Shown here: in pieces, positions 43,901 through 52,858 of the stretch
How positions within the stretch are numbered: the first letter of the stretch is position 1
Layout of the letters: every line of letters begins with the position of its first letter
Source: Bryobacterales bacterium KBS 96
GTDB lineage: Bacteria > Acidobacteriota > Terriglobia > Bryobacterales > Bryobacteraceae
Direction of reading: 5' to 3'
NCBI GenBank assembly: GCA_000381625.1
Contig: KB906767.1
Location: 2,904,772 to 2,968,771 of the forward strand
DNA: 64,000 nt
The notes under the pieces: model-generated
Database searches by the model: none
The model's input: the letters and a program-made list of their open reading frames with translations, nothing else
Told to the model about the DNA's origin: nothing
Made by a program: the position numbers and the translations under genes

Positions 43901-44832
43901 TTGTGGGCGGCGGAGCCGGAAGCGAACTGGATCTCGATGTTCCGGGCCTGCCAACTTATGCATTGGCCGTAGTGGGGCAGGGCAACCTGACGTTATCGCA
44001 GGTCGGATTCACGAGTTTGACGAATACGCGGTCTGTGACGGCCGGAACTTTGCAACTTGTCTACTTTGACGAACTGCAAACGCCGACGCCCTATAGACTC
44101 GCAAGCGCTGCCGATGCGGTCACATCGATTGTCGCGATGACATCCACTTTCGCCGGGAACCCCGCCGTGCTGCAGGTCGGAGCGGAACTGATGGCCGTGC
44201 AGTCGTTTGATTCCACGTCCAATATGTACACCGTTACTCGCGGGGCGCTCGGCTCCACGGCGTCGGATCATAATGCGAACGATCCGGTGTTGCTGTTATC
44301 GAAGGTGACGTTTGTCCTTCCGTTCGCGCGGGACTTCTTCGAGAACCCGGCATCGCAAAATTTCGCTCACACGGTCACATTGCCGGACGTTCGCGTGGCA
44401 GCGTCGCAGCTTTATGTGACGAACTCGCGGGGCGATAGCACGGCCAGTGTTCAATGCTACACGTCATCTCCCGATGGAGGATTGCGAACGTGTTCCGGTG
44501 GGCAGTTTGCAATCCAGGTCGGCGGCTATCTTGCGGTCCAACAAGATGCCGCTCCGCCGTTGTTTGTAGAGGCAACGCACTCGGTGCGCGATTTGCGTGC
44601 CAGCGTTAGCGAGCCGCCAGCGGGAACCGCAGTTCTTTTGAATATATTGCTAAGCGGAACGGTGTACTGTCAGCTTGCGATTCCCGCTGGCCAGACTGTC
44701 TCGAACGTGGTCAACGGCGTCGCGCTGCCGCCGCTGAAGGAAGGTGACGCCATAAGCCTGGACATCGTGCAAGTTGGCCAAGCGCAACAGAATTCGCCGG
44801 GGCGCGACCTGACCGTCACAATTCGGCTTTAA
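40918..44832 (+). CDS. Tail hub/tip protein (gpL- and gpJ-like regions in one chain)
   Basis: A 1304-residue protein. Residues 1-150 resemble the DUF2163/gpL N-terminal hub domain (ISFANKLSLLRVGLPEIRIQ). A cysteine cluster follows, C156, C182, C204 and C211, with GNATARYGGFEF after it, closely like the iron-sulfur region of lambda minor tail protein L. Residues 260-720 look like the gpJ/hub baseplate body (VYGTGWLAAPVVLARNDGNL; VRVACGLMLRYGANGLLELL; FIEFGTSFRALKVRPGDIIA). Beta-sandwich modules follow, including MNYYYALTANDGAGNEGS ... SFNVYRGTSPQLLFR. It is probably the cell-contacting tip. The gene is intact, 8 bases after the previous one. Confidence 0.78.
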   Translation: MSTINVVKEMAEADSPLLLFECLLPNGAYQRFSTQTIVFGGNLYSARVLKHNLFSFQLSADDAMDGMAQLSLTLANADSALSQIQSAAGWKGTQLTVYFVFADLVTGTVTTESTILFRGIAGDPDEIAEGSMKISFANKLSLLRVGLPEIRIQRLCPWNFPTTPGQRGEAVTSDKYSRYFRCGYSAGVSGGIGNMNGGQPFAGCDHTRASCEQRGMFSKDSSGNATARYGGFEFVPSSTLVRGYGQKTAQPAAVLDNTAKYNDYVPMVYGTGWLAAPVVLARNDGNLTHMELLLGSGPIDSALKVVVNDIEIPLAVAGTDMTGTGWYNIVTLGAAQGSFNPDFADSNNQPVGDPYGSIAVLSVVVPNRISAGGTLPHVDVLMQGLHLDRYNLDASFRDTVFTNNPAWVILDILRRAGWSPTDIDLTSFAKAAAYCDELISTTDTNGNAIHIARYGCNLILTKRKSAADVIRSVRVACGLMLRYGANGLLELLPETSLALQHPTLPDGSNVVESINGGWPVYEFSDGSAAASGIARNPDGSSTVRLVSKSISESSNRMTAEFQDEANEYQQDTLSVVSDDDQVLIGYEVGGTSTALGLPNFNQALRILSRQIGKATKGNRFIEFGTSFRALKVRPGDIIALTYLKEGLTRTPFRVVKLAPSINYRNVAILAQLHDDSWYSDDPANVSGGGRQPGAGVALPRPLLGPAFSADGSTQFNIAESTIARTDGGAATILTVDFVKPVQPLAGAPIVPLLSLAPQVSSSAGSLKGGMNYYYALTANDGAGNEGSLSFTVRAATPQGSDTNSVDLTGVSLPSMAASFNVYRGTSPQLLFRIASNQPIATAFTDGGLSPQPLGPPDASFDHANFYYRLEIAGPIVANVFSPTTIGSSDMNATSSAYAGKLVRIIAGSGGGQERRISFNDESTLTVSPAWSTTPDATSNFVVVESTWQFGAVTATSPVQFEVPNQKGAVVQISGRGANVNDIEGSPELCPVSRWVVGGGAGSELDLDVPGLPTYALAVVGQGNLTLSQVGFTSLTNTRSVTAGTLQLVYFDELQTPTPYRLASAADAVTSIVAMTSTFAGNPAVLQVGAELMAVQSFDSTSNMYTVTRGALGSTASDHNANDPVLLLSKVTFVLPFARDFFENPASQNFAHTVTLPDVRVAASQLYVTNSRGDSTASVQCYTSSPDGGLRTCSGGQFAIQVGGYLAVQQDAAPPLFVEATHSVRDLRASVSEPPAGTAVLLNILLSGTVYCQLAIPAGQTVSNVVNGVALPPLKEGDAISLDIVQVGQAQQNSPGRDLTVTIRL

Positions 44833-44835
44833 ACC

Positions 44836-47811
44836 ATGGCAGAACAACTGTTCAAACTGAGTCCTCACCGGGATCTGCAGTCCTACTTTTATCAACCTTC
44901 GGCAATTGCGGCGTTGAGCGGCGCAACCGAGAGCGGCTTTACTCTGTCCGGAACCTGGCGGCAGCAGTTCGATTGGGCCGTCGTCGAGTGGAATCGCGAC
45001 AATGTGTTCGAGCATCCGGCATTGCGCTGCCTGCCTGATGGCGATTTGAGCGGACTCACGCTGAGTTATATCGAGCAGCGCACGAATTGCCTGCCTATCG
45101 AATCGGATGTTTATCCTTCCGTGGAGTGGCCGTACTTGCGGCTGTGGGCGGAAGGGCCGGATGGCAACGAGCACGTTTATTACGTTCGATTGAAGGATCA
45201 CGCGGCGCCTGTGGACAGCAGCGAATACCGGAACGCGTCGGCCACGTTGATGCTCACGGGATCTCCGACGCAGGGAAAGGCCGCCGGTGTCTGCTTTGAG
45301 GGGCTATTCACGACACCGAGCCAGCCGCTCAGTGAGCAGCATTTTTACTACATGGCGCAGAGCAATGATTCCCTAGCCGATGTAGCACGCCAGCTTGCGG
45401 CAAATATCAATAGCTTTCCCTCATTCGGCATTCGCGCGACGAGTTCCGGTCCGTCGATCACGTTTGAATATGCCGGAGCCGGCGCGCTTGCCGGGAAAAT
45501 GGGATCCAATGCGAACCGGGTTGGTGTTTACGGATATGTCGATGCGGGTTCGCAACTCGGCTGGACGCAGCCGGCGGCCGTCTTCAGCGGCGGCGGTTTT
45601 CCCGTCGAATATCAGGTTTCGCTCGACTTCGGACACCTACAGGGCGCAATGGACGATCCCGGGCAATTCGCTCAACCGAACTTTCAGGCTGTCTCAATTC
45701 CGACTCAAAAAGTCCGGAAGCTGCGGTGGACGTGGGCCGCGGATCTGCAACCAGGCTCGTTTGAGAGAGTCGAATTCAGCGTCGTCGTTTCCAACTGGAC
45801 TGTCGCAGGCAATGGCCGACAGTACTTTGTTGCCGGACCCGGCAGCCGCCGCATTGAGGATGACGATCCGTCGCTCGTTTACAGCGCTACCGGCGCCGTG
45901 AGCGACTGGACCACCGATGCCCCCGGCAACTATTCAGGCAGCCGTATTCATTTAACGCGGACGAAAGGAGCGGCGTGCAGCATCGGATACAGCGAACCGG
46001 CGGAGCATCAACTCTATCTGGGAGCGCGTGCGCTCGACGATGGCGCGATCGTTGAAGTCTCGGTGGATGACGGACCACCTCAAATTTTCAATCTGGGGCT
46101 GAGCGGGGAAGACGTGCTGCTGCGCCTGTTCCTCGGCAGTTTTCCAGCAGGGCCGCACACGGTTGCGATCACGCACTCCGGCGCGCAGCCCGGTTCGCCT
46201 CCCGATACAGTCGCGGTTCTCTATTTCGATTTTCTGGAGGTTGCGTATCCCTCCGCCGATCTCCCTGATTTTGCTCCGCAATCTCAACTGGCGGTGGCTA
46301 CCGATTGGGATACTCTGCATTCCCAGTCCTTACCCGCGGAACGAACGGCCTGGCTACTCTGGAAACTCGGCTTTCATGGACGGGTTAACCATTACGTGGG
46401 AGCGATCTGGTATTACGAATTGTTTCGTCCGGGTCACCAATACGCACAACTCACTGTGACGGTAACTGCGCCGCCGGGCGGTCCCGCCGGGTACACCGAA
46501 CTCGATATCGGAGGTGACCTGACGCAGCTCCAGCAAGGGACCGATCCTTCGAAGGTCACGATTCAACATCAGAACTTAGCCGCAGACACGGACGCCACCA
46601 TCGCGCAGGCGCTCGCGCTGCTGATCAATCGGGGCTCAACTGCGATTTGGGCCAGCGCCAACGGAAACATAGTCACAATTACGGCGCGCGCGATGGGAAC
46701 GGCGGGGAATGGCCTTGCATTTTTGCCGTATTCGGCTCCGGATTGCAATGTCGTTCTTACGCTCTCGTCAAACGTGCTGGCGGGAGGGATCGACGGCGTA
46801 GACGTGGGTTTCGATTCCACCGATCCGAACGCCGTGACACTGGACGCCTTCACCCAGTTCTGGCGGACCGACCTGAACGCGACGCCGCGACTGAACCGGG
46901 CCTGCCGCGATTGGTGCGGAGCTTTTTTCCGCGCGCTCGTGAGTTACGGAATCGATTGTGTGGCCTCGTTCAGCACGGAATTAGCTCACGTCGATCCCCG
47001 TTCCGAAGTCGGAATGGCCCAGCGGTACTCGGATGACAGCCCGGTTGTTCTGAATACTCCCGCAGTGCAGACGAACTTCTCGCCGGCAAGCCTCTCTTTC
47101 TGGCAAGAGGTTTATCTCGAAATGGCCGCTCTACAGACAAGCGCGGGACTTGTCCCGTATCTGCAATCGGGCGAGGTGCAGTGGTGGTATTTCGCAAAAC
47201 ACACCTGGCAAAAAGTCAGCGGGGGGTGGGTAGATCTGGGGGACGCTCAGATCGGAATGCCGTTTTACGACGACTACACGAAACAGCAGTTTGCAGCAAT
47301 CTACGGCAGGTCGATGAAAGTTATTCAGCCAGGAGCCGACCCCGTAGATTTCCCGAGCGAAACAGCCTTTCTGCCCACGTTGATCGGCGCATACACGGCA
47401 GCGATCCGGAATGCGTTGAAACAGCGCTATGCCAATGCGCGCTTCGAAGTTCTCTATCCAACCGACGTCAACAATACTCCACTCAATCTGGTCATTAATT
47501 ATCCGGTAAACGATTGGACGCCGCAGAATCTAAGTTGCCTGAAAACAGAGGGTCTCTCTTATACTGCCGGCTGCGATCTCGATGCCGCGGCAAGCTCAAT
47601 TCAGTTCAGCGCCGCTAAGGGGTTCTCGATGATGCAGCGAAGTCACCTGGTGGGCATCGGCGATCGTAAGACCGCTTGGATGAAGGAATCGAATCTGGCG
47701 CAAGCACAAGGGCTGGAGTCCGTCGTGCTGTTTGCGCTCGATCAGTTCTGTCTAATCGGCTATCCGGCCCCGCCATTTACAAATCAGCGCTGGAGCCGCC
47801 GGGCAGCGTAA
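44836..47811 (+). CDS. Large terminal structural protein of the virion operon, unknown
   Basis: A 991-residue protein, last in the operon and three bases behind the hub gene. The first 450 residues are beta-rich (SGFTLSGTWRQQFDWAVVEW; VEYQVSLDFGHLQGAMDDPG; GSRIHLTRTKGAACSIGYSE). The second half has mixed helices and strands (TAWLLWKLGFHGRVNHYVGA; TQFWRTDLNATPRLNRACRD; FFRALVSYGIDCVASFSTEL), reminiscent of a TIM-barrel or glycosidase-like domain, but I see no sure catalytic pair. It could be a tail-tip shell, host-recognition or wall-degrading protein. It ends just before a strong terminator. Confidence 0.7.
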   Translation: MAEQLFKLSPHRDLQSYFYQPSAIAALSGATESGFTLSGTWRQQFDWAVVEWNRDNVFEHPALRCLPDGDLSGLTLSYIEQRTNCLPIESDVYPSVEWPYLRLWAEGPDGNEHVYYVRLKDHAAPVDSSEYRNASATLMLTGSPTQGKAAGVCFEGLFTTPSQPLSEQHFYYMAQSNDSLADVARQLAANINSFPSFGIRATSSGPSITFEYAGAGALAGKMGSNANRVGVYGYVDAGSQLGWTQPAAVFSGGGFPVEYQVSLDFGHLQGAMDDPGQFAQPNFQAVSIPTQKVRKLRWTWAADLQPGSFERVEFSVVVSNWTVAGNGRQYFVAGPGSRRIEDDDPSLVYSATGAVSDWTTDAPGNYSGSRIHLTRTKGAACSIGYSEPAEHQLYLGARALDDGAIVEVSVDDGPPQIFNLGLSGEDVLLRLFLGSFPAGPHTVAITHSGAQPGSPPDTVAVLYFDFLEVAYPSADLPDFAPQSQLAVATDWDTLHSQSLPAERTAWLLWKLGFHGRVNHYVGAIWYYELFRPGHQYAQLTVTVTAPPGGPAGYTELDIGGDLTQLQQGTDPSKVTIQHQNLAADTDATIAQALALLINRGSTAIWASANGNIVTITARAMGTAGNGLAFLPYSAPDCNVVLTLSSNVLAGGIDGVDVGFDSTDPNAVTLDAFTQFWRTDLNATPRLNRACRDWCGAFFRALVSYGIDCVASFSTELAHVDPRSEVGMAQRYSDDSPVVLNTPAVQTNFSPASLSFWQEVYLEMAALQTSAGLVPYLQSGEVQWWYFAKHTWQKVSGGWVDLGDAQIGMPFYDDYTKQQFAAIYGRSMKVIQPGADPVDFPSETAFLPTLIGAYTAAIRNALKQRYANARFEVLYPTDVNNTPLNLVINYPVNDWTPQNLSCLKTEGLSYTAGCDLDAAASSIQFSAAKGFSMMQRSHLVGIGDRKTAWMKESNLAQAQGLESVVLFALDQFCLIGYPAPPFTNQRWSRRAA

Positions 47812-47816
47812 AAAAA

Positions 47817-47847
47817 GCCCCCGGACCAGCGAGGTCCAGGGGCTTTT
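47817..47847. terminator. Bidirectional rho-independent terminator ending the virion operon
   Basis: The stem GCCCCCGGACC pairs with GGTCCAGGGGC (one mismatch, loop AGCGA), flanked by AAAAAA before and TTTT after. It closes the virion operon on the plus strand and the TPR gene on the minus strand. Confidence 0.9.
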
Positions 47848-47868
47848 CTCTTTGCAAATGGCGGGTGT

Positions 47869-49284
47869 TTATCTGCGGGGCCGCGATTTCATCACTTTGT
47901 GATGTGTCGCGGGATGAGCCGCTTTTACGCCCGGGATCTCGGGATCCTTGAAGGTCAACATGTAAGGATCTTTGTTGAAGCTATCGCCAACGCCGGAGAA
48001 TTGAACCTGCTGGCCAACTTTGGCCGCATCCGCGGGGATCGGATTTGAGAACACGAGAGTCGCATCGGGCTTGGTTGGATCGAGCACGGCGACCACGACT
48101 TTCGTGGGATGATCGGGCGGATCGACGGAAGTCACAGTTCCCGTGAAAGTCTTAACGCCATTGGCGCCGCCCGGAATCTCGGCATCCTTCACGCTATTTG
48201 TAAAGAACGAATCTCCCTGATCGCCGGTAAGGTTCTGTTTGATGCTGTACCAGAGGGCCAGGGCTGGATCGCTCTGCAACTTCTGCGTAAGCTGCTGCGC
48301 CTGTTGGTTGGCGAGATCCTGCGCGCTTACGATTTTGAAATCGGGCGGCGGCAGAGCCGAGGTTTTGGCTTGCGCTAACAGTTGATCGGCCCCTTCATCG
48401 CTGCCGTGATACTGCTTATAGACCTTCTGGAAGTACGCCAGCACCGCTGGTTTTTTATCCGGGGCAATTGCCTGCGGACCGTCATAGGACGCGGCGCGAG
48501 CGAAAGACCAGAGGGCTTGCGGATACAGGTCGGGCTTCTGCTCGGCGACCAGTATCTGTCCCAATTGATATGAAACGTTCGCGTTGTTCGGATTCGCTTT
48601 CAGATACGCTTCGAACTCTTTCTGGGCAGTTGGATAATCTTTCTTGGCGTTCGCTGCCCAAGCGAGAGCGTAATGAGCTAGAGCGATGACGTCATTTTTT
48701 GCCTTATCCCAATCCGCTTGGGATGTGGAAGCCGGCTTTTTCGAAGCTTCGAACGTGGCATCTGCCTGCTGGAGGAGGCCGTTGCCGGCTGTTTGTGCAT
48801 CGCTGATCTGATCTGGAGACGGCGAAGCCCCGCCCGCGGCCGGAATGTCGATGGCTAGCCAATAGAGCGCTTGAAAGTCGTTCGGCTTTTCTTGCAGGGC
48901 CTTCTTGCTGGTGTCAATTGCTTTCTGGCGATAATCATTCGGATCCTGCTGGCTCAGCGGCCCGAGTGTCGCCACATAAACCTGGCTTCTCAGCGCCTCA
49001 AACTCGGTCTTGGGGTATTTCTGCGTCCATTGATCGAGCAGATCCAAGCGCTTCTTCAGATCTGTCTCGTGCGCGATTTGGTTGTACAAGTCGTACTCGG
49101 CACGGTCCTTCCAATTCGGCTGTCCGGCCTTTTGCTGGCCAGCGGCCTGCTGACCCGCCGCGGGCTGCTGACTGGCGGGAGCCTCCTGCGCATAACCAGA
49201 AATGGCGGCGGGACCAGCTAGGGCAACAGCCAACGCGGCCAAAGACGCGGCCGACTTCGTTGCTCTCAGAAAATGAAACTGCAC
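47869..49284 (-). CDS. Secreted tetratricopeptide-repeat protein
   Basis: A 471-residue protein with a signal peptide (SAASLAALAVALAGPAAISG, cut near AYAQE), a Q/A/G-rich linker (about 36-60) and several TPR-like helix pairs (about 60-330, for example KDYPTAQKEFEAYLKANPNN followed by ANVSYQLGQILVAEQKPDLY). A small beta domain ends it (TFTGTVTSVDPPDHPTKVVV). It probably acts as a periplasmic protein-binding scaffold. The start is taken as GTG 49284 because GGGGAGG lies five bases before it and the signal peptide then begins MQFHFLRATK. It converges on the virion operon but is not part of it. Confidence 0.78.
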   Translation of the reverse strand: MQFHFLRATKSAASLAALAVALAGPAAISGYAQEAPASQQPAAGQQAAGQQKAGQPNWKDRAEYDLYNQIAHETDLKKRLDLLDQWTQKYPKTEFEALRSQVYVATLGPLSQQDPNDYRQKAIDTSKKALQEKPNDFQALYWLAIDIPAAGGASPSPDQISDAQTAGNGLLQQADATFEASKKPASTSQADWDKAKNDVIALAHYALAWAANAKKDYPTAQKEFEAYLKANPNNANVSYQLGQILVAEQKPDLYPQALWSFARAASYDGPQAIAPDKKPAVLAYFQKVYKQYHGSDEGADQLLAQAKTSALPPPDFKIVSAQDLANQQAQQLTQKLQSDPALALWYSIKQNLTGDQGDSFFTNSVKDAEIPGGANGVKTFTGTVTSVDPPDHPTKVVVAVLDPTKPDATLVFSNPIPADAAKVGQQVQFSGVGDSFNKDPYMLTFKDPEIPGVKAAHPATHHKVMKSRPRR

Positions 49285-49546
49285 GACAACCTCCCCGAAG
49301 GAAATTAACGAAATCTCTTTTATATTCACATTTCCCCTATCGATGAACATGGGCAGGGGACTTCTGCAGCCGACAGAATCCAAAACCAAACGCCAGCTTG
49401 CTGCAAAAGCGGAGTATACCGGAATCGATTGTAAACCCGCAACTTTCTATGTAGTTAGATGCGATCCCGGCCGAAGTTGTTCCCGCGTTGTCACCGGCCG
49501 CCGGCGGCCTGGGATAGCCGGAGCGCGTGCTATCATCCTCGGTTTC

Positions 49547-51016
49547 ATGCGATGGGTGGATCTGGCCGTCATAGTCCTGTATTTGATCGCGATCACGTGG
49601 TTCGGATCGCGTTTCAAAAAATCACAGAAGACGCTGAAGGATTATTTCCTCGGTGGCCGCACCGCGCCGTGGTGGGCCATCGCCTTCTCCATCGTATCGG
49701 CGGAAACCAGTACCCTTACTGTGATCGGGACTCCGGCGTTAGCGTTTCGCGGTAATTTCGGCTTTCTGCAAGTCGTCTTCGGATATCTACTGGCAAGAGT
49801 AGTGATATCGGTACTGTTCTTGCCGCAATACTTCCGGGGCGAAATGTATACCGCTTACGAACTGATGCAGCGCCGCTTCGGCCAGCGCATTCGGAAATTC
49901 ACGGCGGGAACATTCCTGATTCTGCGCGCGCTTGCCGAGGGCGTCCGAGTGTTTGCCGTTTCGCTTGTGATCTCGGTCGTCCTCGGAACCGGTGAACTCG
50001 TCTCCATTTTTGTGATTGTCTGCCTGACCCTGTTTTACACGTTTGAAGGCGGGATGACCGCCGTGATCTGGACAGACGTCGTTCAAATGATTCTCTATGT
50101 CGGGGGCGCTGTATTAAGCTTCTTCGTGATTCTTCACCAGATTCCAGGCGGGTGGAACCACGTGCTGCAGGTCGCCGGTCCTGTTCATCTTTTCGGCCCC
50201 GGCAAGTTTCAGGTTTTCGATTTCTCTTTCTCATGGTCGCGACACTTTTTCGAGACCAGCTATAGCTTTTGGGCGGGCATCATTGGCGGCTGCCTGCTGA
50301 CGACGTCGAGTCATGGCACCGACCAGTTAATGGTGCAGCGTCTGCTCTCGGCGCGATCCGAATCGGAGAGCCGGCTGGCCTTGTTCGCCAGTTGGATCGT
50401 CATCTTCTTTCAATTCGCACTCTTTCTCGTCATTGGCACATTGCTGTTTGTTCATTATCGCGATGCCGGACGAACTGCCCCGGTCGTACTCGACCGCATT
50501 TACCCGGATTTCATCTGGCACAACCTGCCGACGGGTGTTGCCGGATTAATCGCCGCGGCGATTCTGGCGGCGGCCATGTCGAACCTCAGCGCCGCGCTGA
50601 ATTCCCTTTCGTCCACGACGATTATGGATTTCGTAAAACCACTCAGTCGCGTAACGCACCCGGAAAGCCATTATTTGAAACTGGCGCGGTACTCGACCGT
50701 CCTGTGGGGGGCCGTTCTGTTCGTTATTGGTGTGTTCGCGCAGTACTATAGCCACAGTGTTCTGGAAGCCGGCCTGGCTATTGCGTCCATTCTGTACGGC
50801 GGACTTCTGGGCGTGTTTCTTTTAGGCTTACTGACGCGGCGGCCTGGTGAAAATGCTGCCATTATCGGAATGGCGGCGGGGCTCGTCGCTACTATCGTCA
50901 TGCAACACTATGTGGCGTACACGTGGTACATCCTTGTAGGCGCCAGCACTACTATTGTGACCGGGCTAATTGCCGGTCTCTTCTTCCCTCGCACAACGTA
51001 TCCAGAAAAACATTAA
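49547..51016 (+). CDS. Sodium:solute symporter family transporter
   Basis: A 489-residue inner-membrane protein with about 13 hydrophobic segments and SSS-family landmarks: YFLGGRTAPWWAIAFSIVSA ETSTLT in TM1-2, RFGQRIRKFTAGTFLILRAL, the signature zone GVAGLIAAAILAAAMSNLSA and ALNSLSSTTIMDF. It couples uptake of a small solute (sugar, amino acid or carboxylate) to sodium; the substrate is unknown. ATG 49547 (MRWVDLAVIVLYLIA) is chosen; upstream residues in the frame are not membrane-like. The next transporter gene begins two bases after its stop, so they form an operon. Confidence 0.88.
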   Translation: MRWVDLAVIVLYLIAITWFGSRFKKSQKTLKDYFLGGRTAPWWAIAFSIVSAETSTLTVIGTPALAFRGNFGFLQVVFGYLLARVVISVLFLPQYFRGEMYTAYELMQRRFGQRIRKFTAGTFLILRALAEGVRVFAVSLVISVVLGTGELVSIFVIVCLTLFYTFEGGMTAVIWTDVVQMILYVGGAVLSFFVILHQIPGGWNHVLQVAGPVHLFGPGKFQVFDFSFSWSRHFFETSYSFWAGIIGGCLLTTSSHGTDQLMVQRLLSARSESESRLALFASWIVIFFQFALFLVIGTLLFVHYRDAGRTAPVVLDRIYPDFIWHNLPTGVAGLIAAAILAAAMSNLSAALNSLSSTTIMDFVKPLSRVTHPESHYLKLARYSTVLWGAVLFVIGVFAQYYSHSVLEAGLAIASILYGGLLGVFLLGLLTRRPGENAAIIGMAAGLVATIVMQHYVAYTWYILVGASTTIVTGLIAGLFFPRTTYPEKH

Positions 51017-51017
51017 T

Positions 51018-52415
51018 ATGCTCGAAAAATCGGAGCAGCAGGCCACCTCGCGCACGCCGTCGCTTCAACGGGTGCTGGGTCTCTGGAGCGCGGTCTCCAT
51101 CGTAATCGGCACCGTCATCGGGAGCGGCATTTTCCTCGTTCCGACACGGATGATCGCCGAAGTAGGGTCGACACGCACTATATTTGCAGTTTGGATTGTT
51201 GCCGGTTTGCTCAGCCTGTTTGGCGCGCTTACCTACGCGGAACTGGCCGCGGCCATGCCGGAAGCGGGCGGCGAATATGTATTTCTCCGGGAAGCGTATG
51301 GGCCCTTCTGGGGCTTTCTGTATAGCTGGACGCAGTTAGCTGTCGCCAAGAGCGGCTCCATCGCAACGCTGGGAGCCGGTTTCTATCTGTATCTCAGCGT
51401 CTTCATGCCCTCGTTGGCGCATTCCGTACTGGTGATTCCTTATCCGATTGGGCCCGGCGGTGGTCCACTCGAAATTCACTACGGCCAACTTGTCTCGATT
51501 GGTCTTATTCTCATCCTCCTAGCGGTCAACTATGTCGGCGTCGAATCGGGCGGCCGCCTTCAAGTCGTGGTCACGGCCGTAAAAATGATCTTGATTGTGG
51601 CGGTCATATGTCTTGGATGGTTTGGCGGCGGGGGGAGCCTGCATCATTTTCAGGAAACGGCCGGGAACGGCAAGGGATTTCTAGGATTCTTCGCGGCCAT
51701 GGTTGGGGCGCTCTGGGCCTACGATGGCTGGAATAACGTCAGCATGGTGTCATCGGAAATCAGGCATCCGCAACGGAACCTCCCTCGCGCGCTTATTTTC
51801 GGGATCATGGCCGTCATCGTGACGTATATTCTCGTCAACATCGCTTATTTCTATGTGCTGACTCCCGCGGAGGTCGCTCACACCAGCCAAGTTGCGGCCG
51901 GAATGATGGCGAAGGTCTATGGGCCGGTTGCGGCGCGCGCGGTCAGCATCGTCGTTATGATCTCGATCCTGGCGGCGCTCAACGGCTCTATTCTCTCGGG
52001 CGCCCGTGTTCCGTATGCCATGGCGCGCGATGGCTACTTCTTCAAAGCGATCGCCGACGTGCATCCCAAATATAAGACGCCCGGAAATTCAATGATCGCC
52101 CTCTGCCTTTGGTCGGCCATATTGATCTTGAGCGGCTGGTATGAGCAACTCTACAATTTCGTCATTTTCGGGAGTTGGATTCTTTACGGGATGACGGCCG
52201 CGTCCGTGTTCGTGCTCCGGCGGAAGCGTCCCGATATGCCGCGTCCATATCGCGTAACAGGCTATCCCGTGGTCCCGTTTTTGTTTGTGCTGGTCGCTGT
52301 AGTACTTTTGGGTAGCACTCTTGGAAATTCACCGAGGGAGTCCCTAATGGGCCTCGGCTTTATGGCCATCGGTATTCCGCTGTACTTCCACTTTCGCCGG
52401 AAAACGTCTGCTTAG
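51018..52415 (+). CDS. APC family amino acid permease (LAT type)
   Basis: A 465-residue inner-membrane transporter with 12 predicted helices. TM1 has the substrate-binding loop IVIGTVIGSGIFLVPTRMI (GSGIF) and TM6 has FAAMVGALWAYDGWNNVSMV, as in LAT/serine-threonine exchangers of the amino acid-polyamine-organocation superfamily. It probably takes up or exchanges amino acids. ATG 51018 lies right after the stop of the sodium symporter gene; translation is likely coupled. No regulator is adjacent. Confidence 0.9.
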   Translation: MLEKSEQQATSRTPSLQRVLGLWSAVSIVIGTVIGSGIFLVPTRMIAEVGSTRTIFAVWIVAGLLSLFGALTYAELAAAMPEAGGEYVFLREAYGPFWGFLYSWTQLAVAKSGSIATLGAGFYLYLSVFMPSLAHSVLVIPYPIGPGGGPLEIHYGQLVSIGLILILLAVNYVGVESGGRLQVVVTAVKMILIVAVICLGWFGGGGSLHHFQETAGNGKGFLGFFAAMVGALWAYDGWNNVSMVSSEIRHPQRNLPRALIFGIMAVIVTYILVNIAYFYVLTPAEVAHTSQVAAGMMAKVYGPVAARAVSIVVMISILAALNGSILSGARVPYAMARDGYFFKAIADVHPKYKTPGNSMIALCLWSAILILSGWYEQLYNFVIFGSWILYGMTAASVFVLRRKRPDMPRPYRVTGYPVVPFLFVLVAVVLLGSTLGNSPRESLMGLGFMAIGIPLYFHFRRKTSA

Positions 52416-52858
52416 GTGTGGGGGCGTGATGCCGCGATCCTCCGGTCCGCCCTTTTAGGCTACCTGCCGGATAGGTATGTGTAAGCAGTTGTGCAGTTGC
52501 GCGGTTTCTAGGGGCAGTTTCGAAGGAATGCCTGGATTCTCCACCGGTTTTCGGCTTTTTCACTCTGGGAAGAACACGAAATTACGAGTTTCGCAACAGT
52601 GGGATTGATCAGAAATTCGGTTCGGTATGCGCTTCCTAGTAGAAAGTGCGAGGACAATTTTAGGCGCTTAAACCCTTGCCTAACGCCACGATAGCTGTCT
52701 GGTACTCCTAGGACCTGAAAATTCAGGATCTCACGGGGTTTTTCTTGAATTTACCCACTTGTGGCAGTACACTTCGGATTAAATAGATGGCTGAACCGCA
52801 CTAGTAGCCAGTATTTATGCCCGGTTTTGTAGATAATAAAAAAGGGGAGGAGAAAATT
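52416..52858. other. Intergenic region, no gene seen
   Basis: About 440 bases. It holds a 14-base palindrome CCTGAAAATTCAGG at 52714-52727, possibly an operator or weak hairpin, and AT-rich bases before the small AT-hook-like gene. No coding frame is persuasive. Confidence 0.45.

Noticed and set aside
30774-47847. Tailocin or contractile injection system
   Set aside because: Terminase, portal, scaffold and capsid genes are present, and no contractile sheath or baseplate wedge motif is seen.
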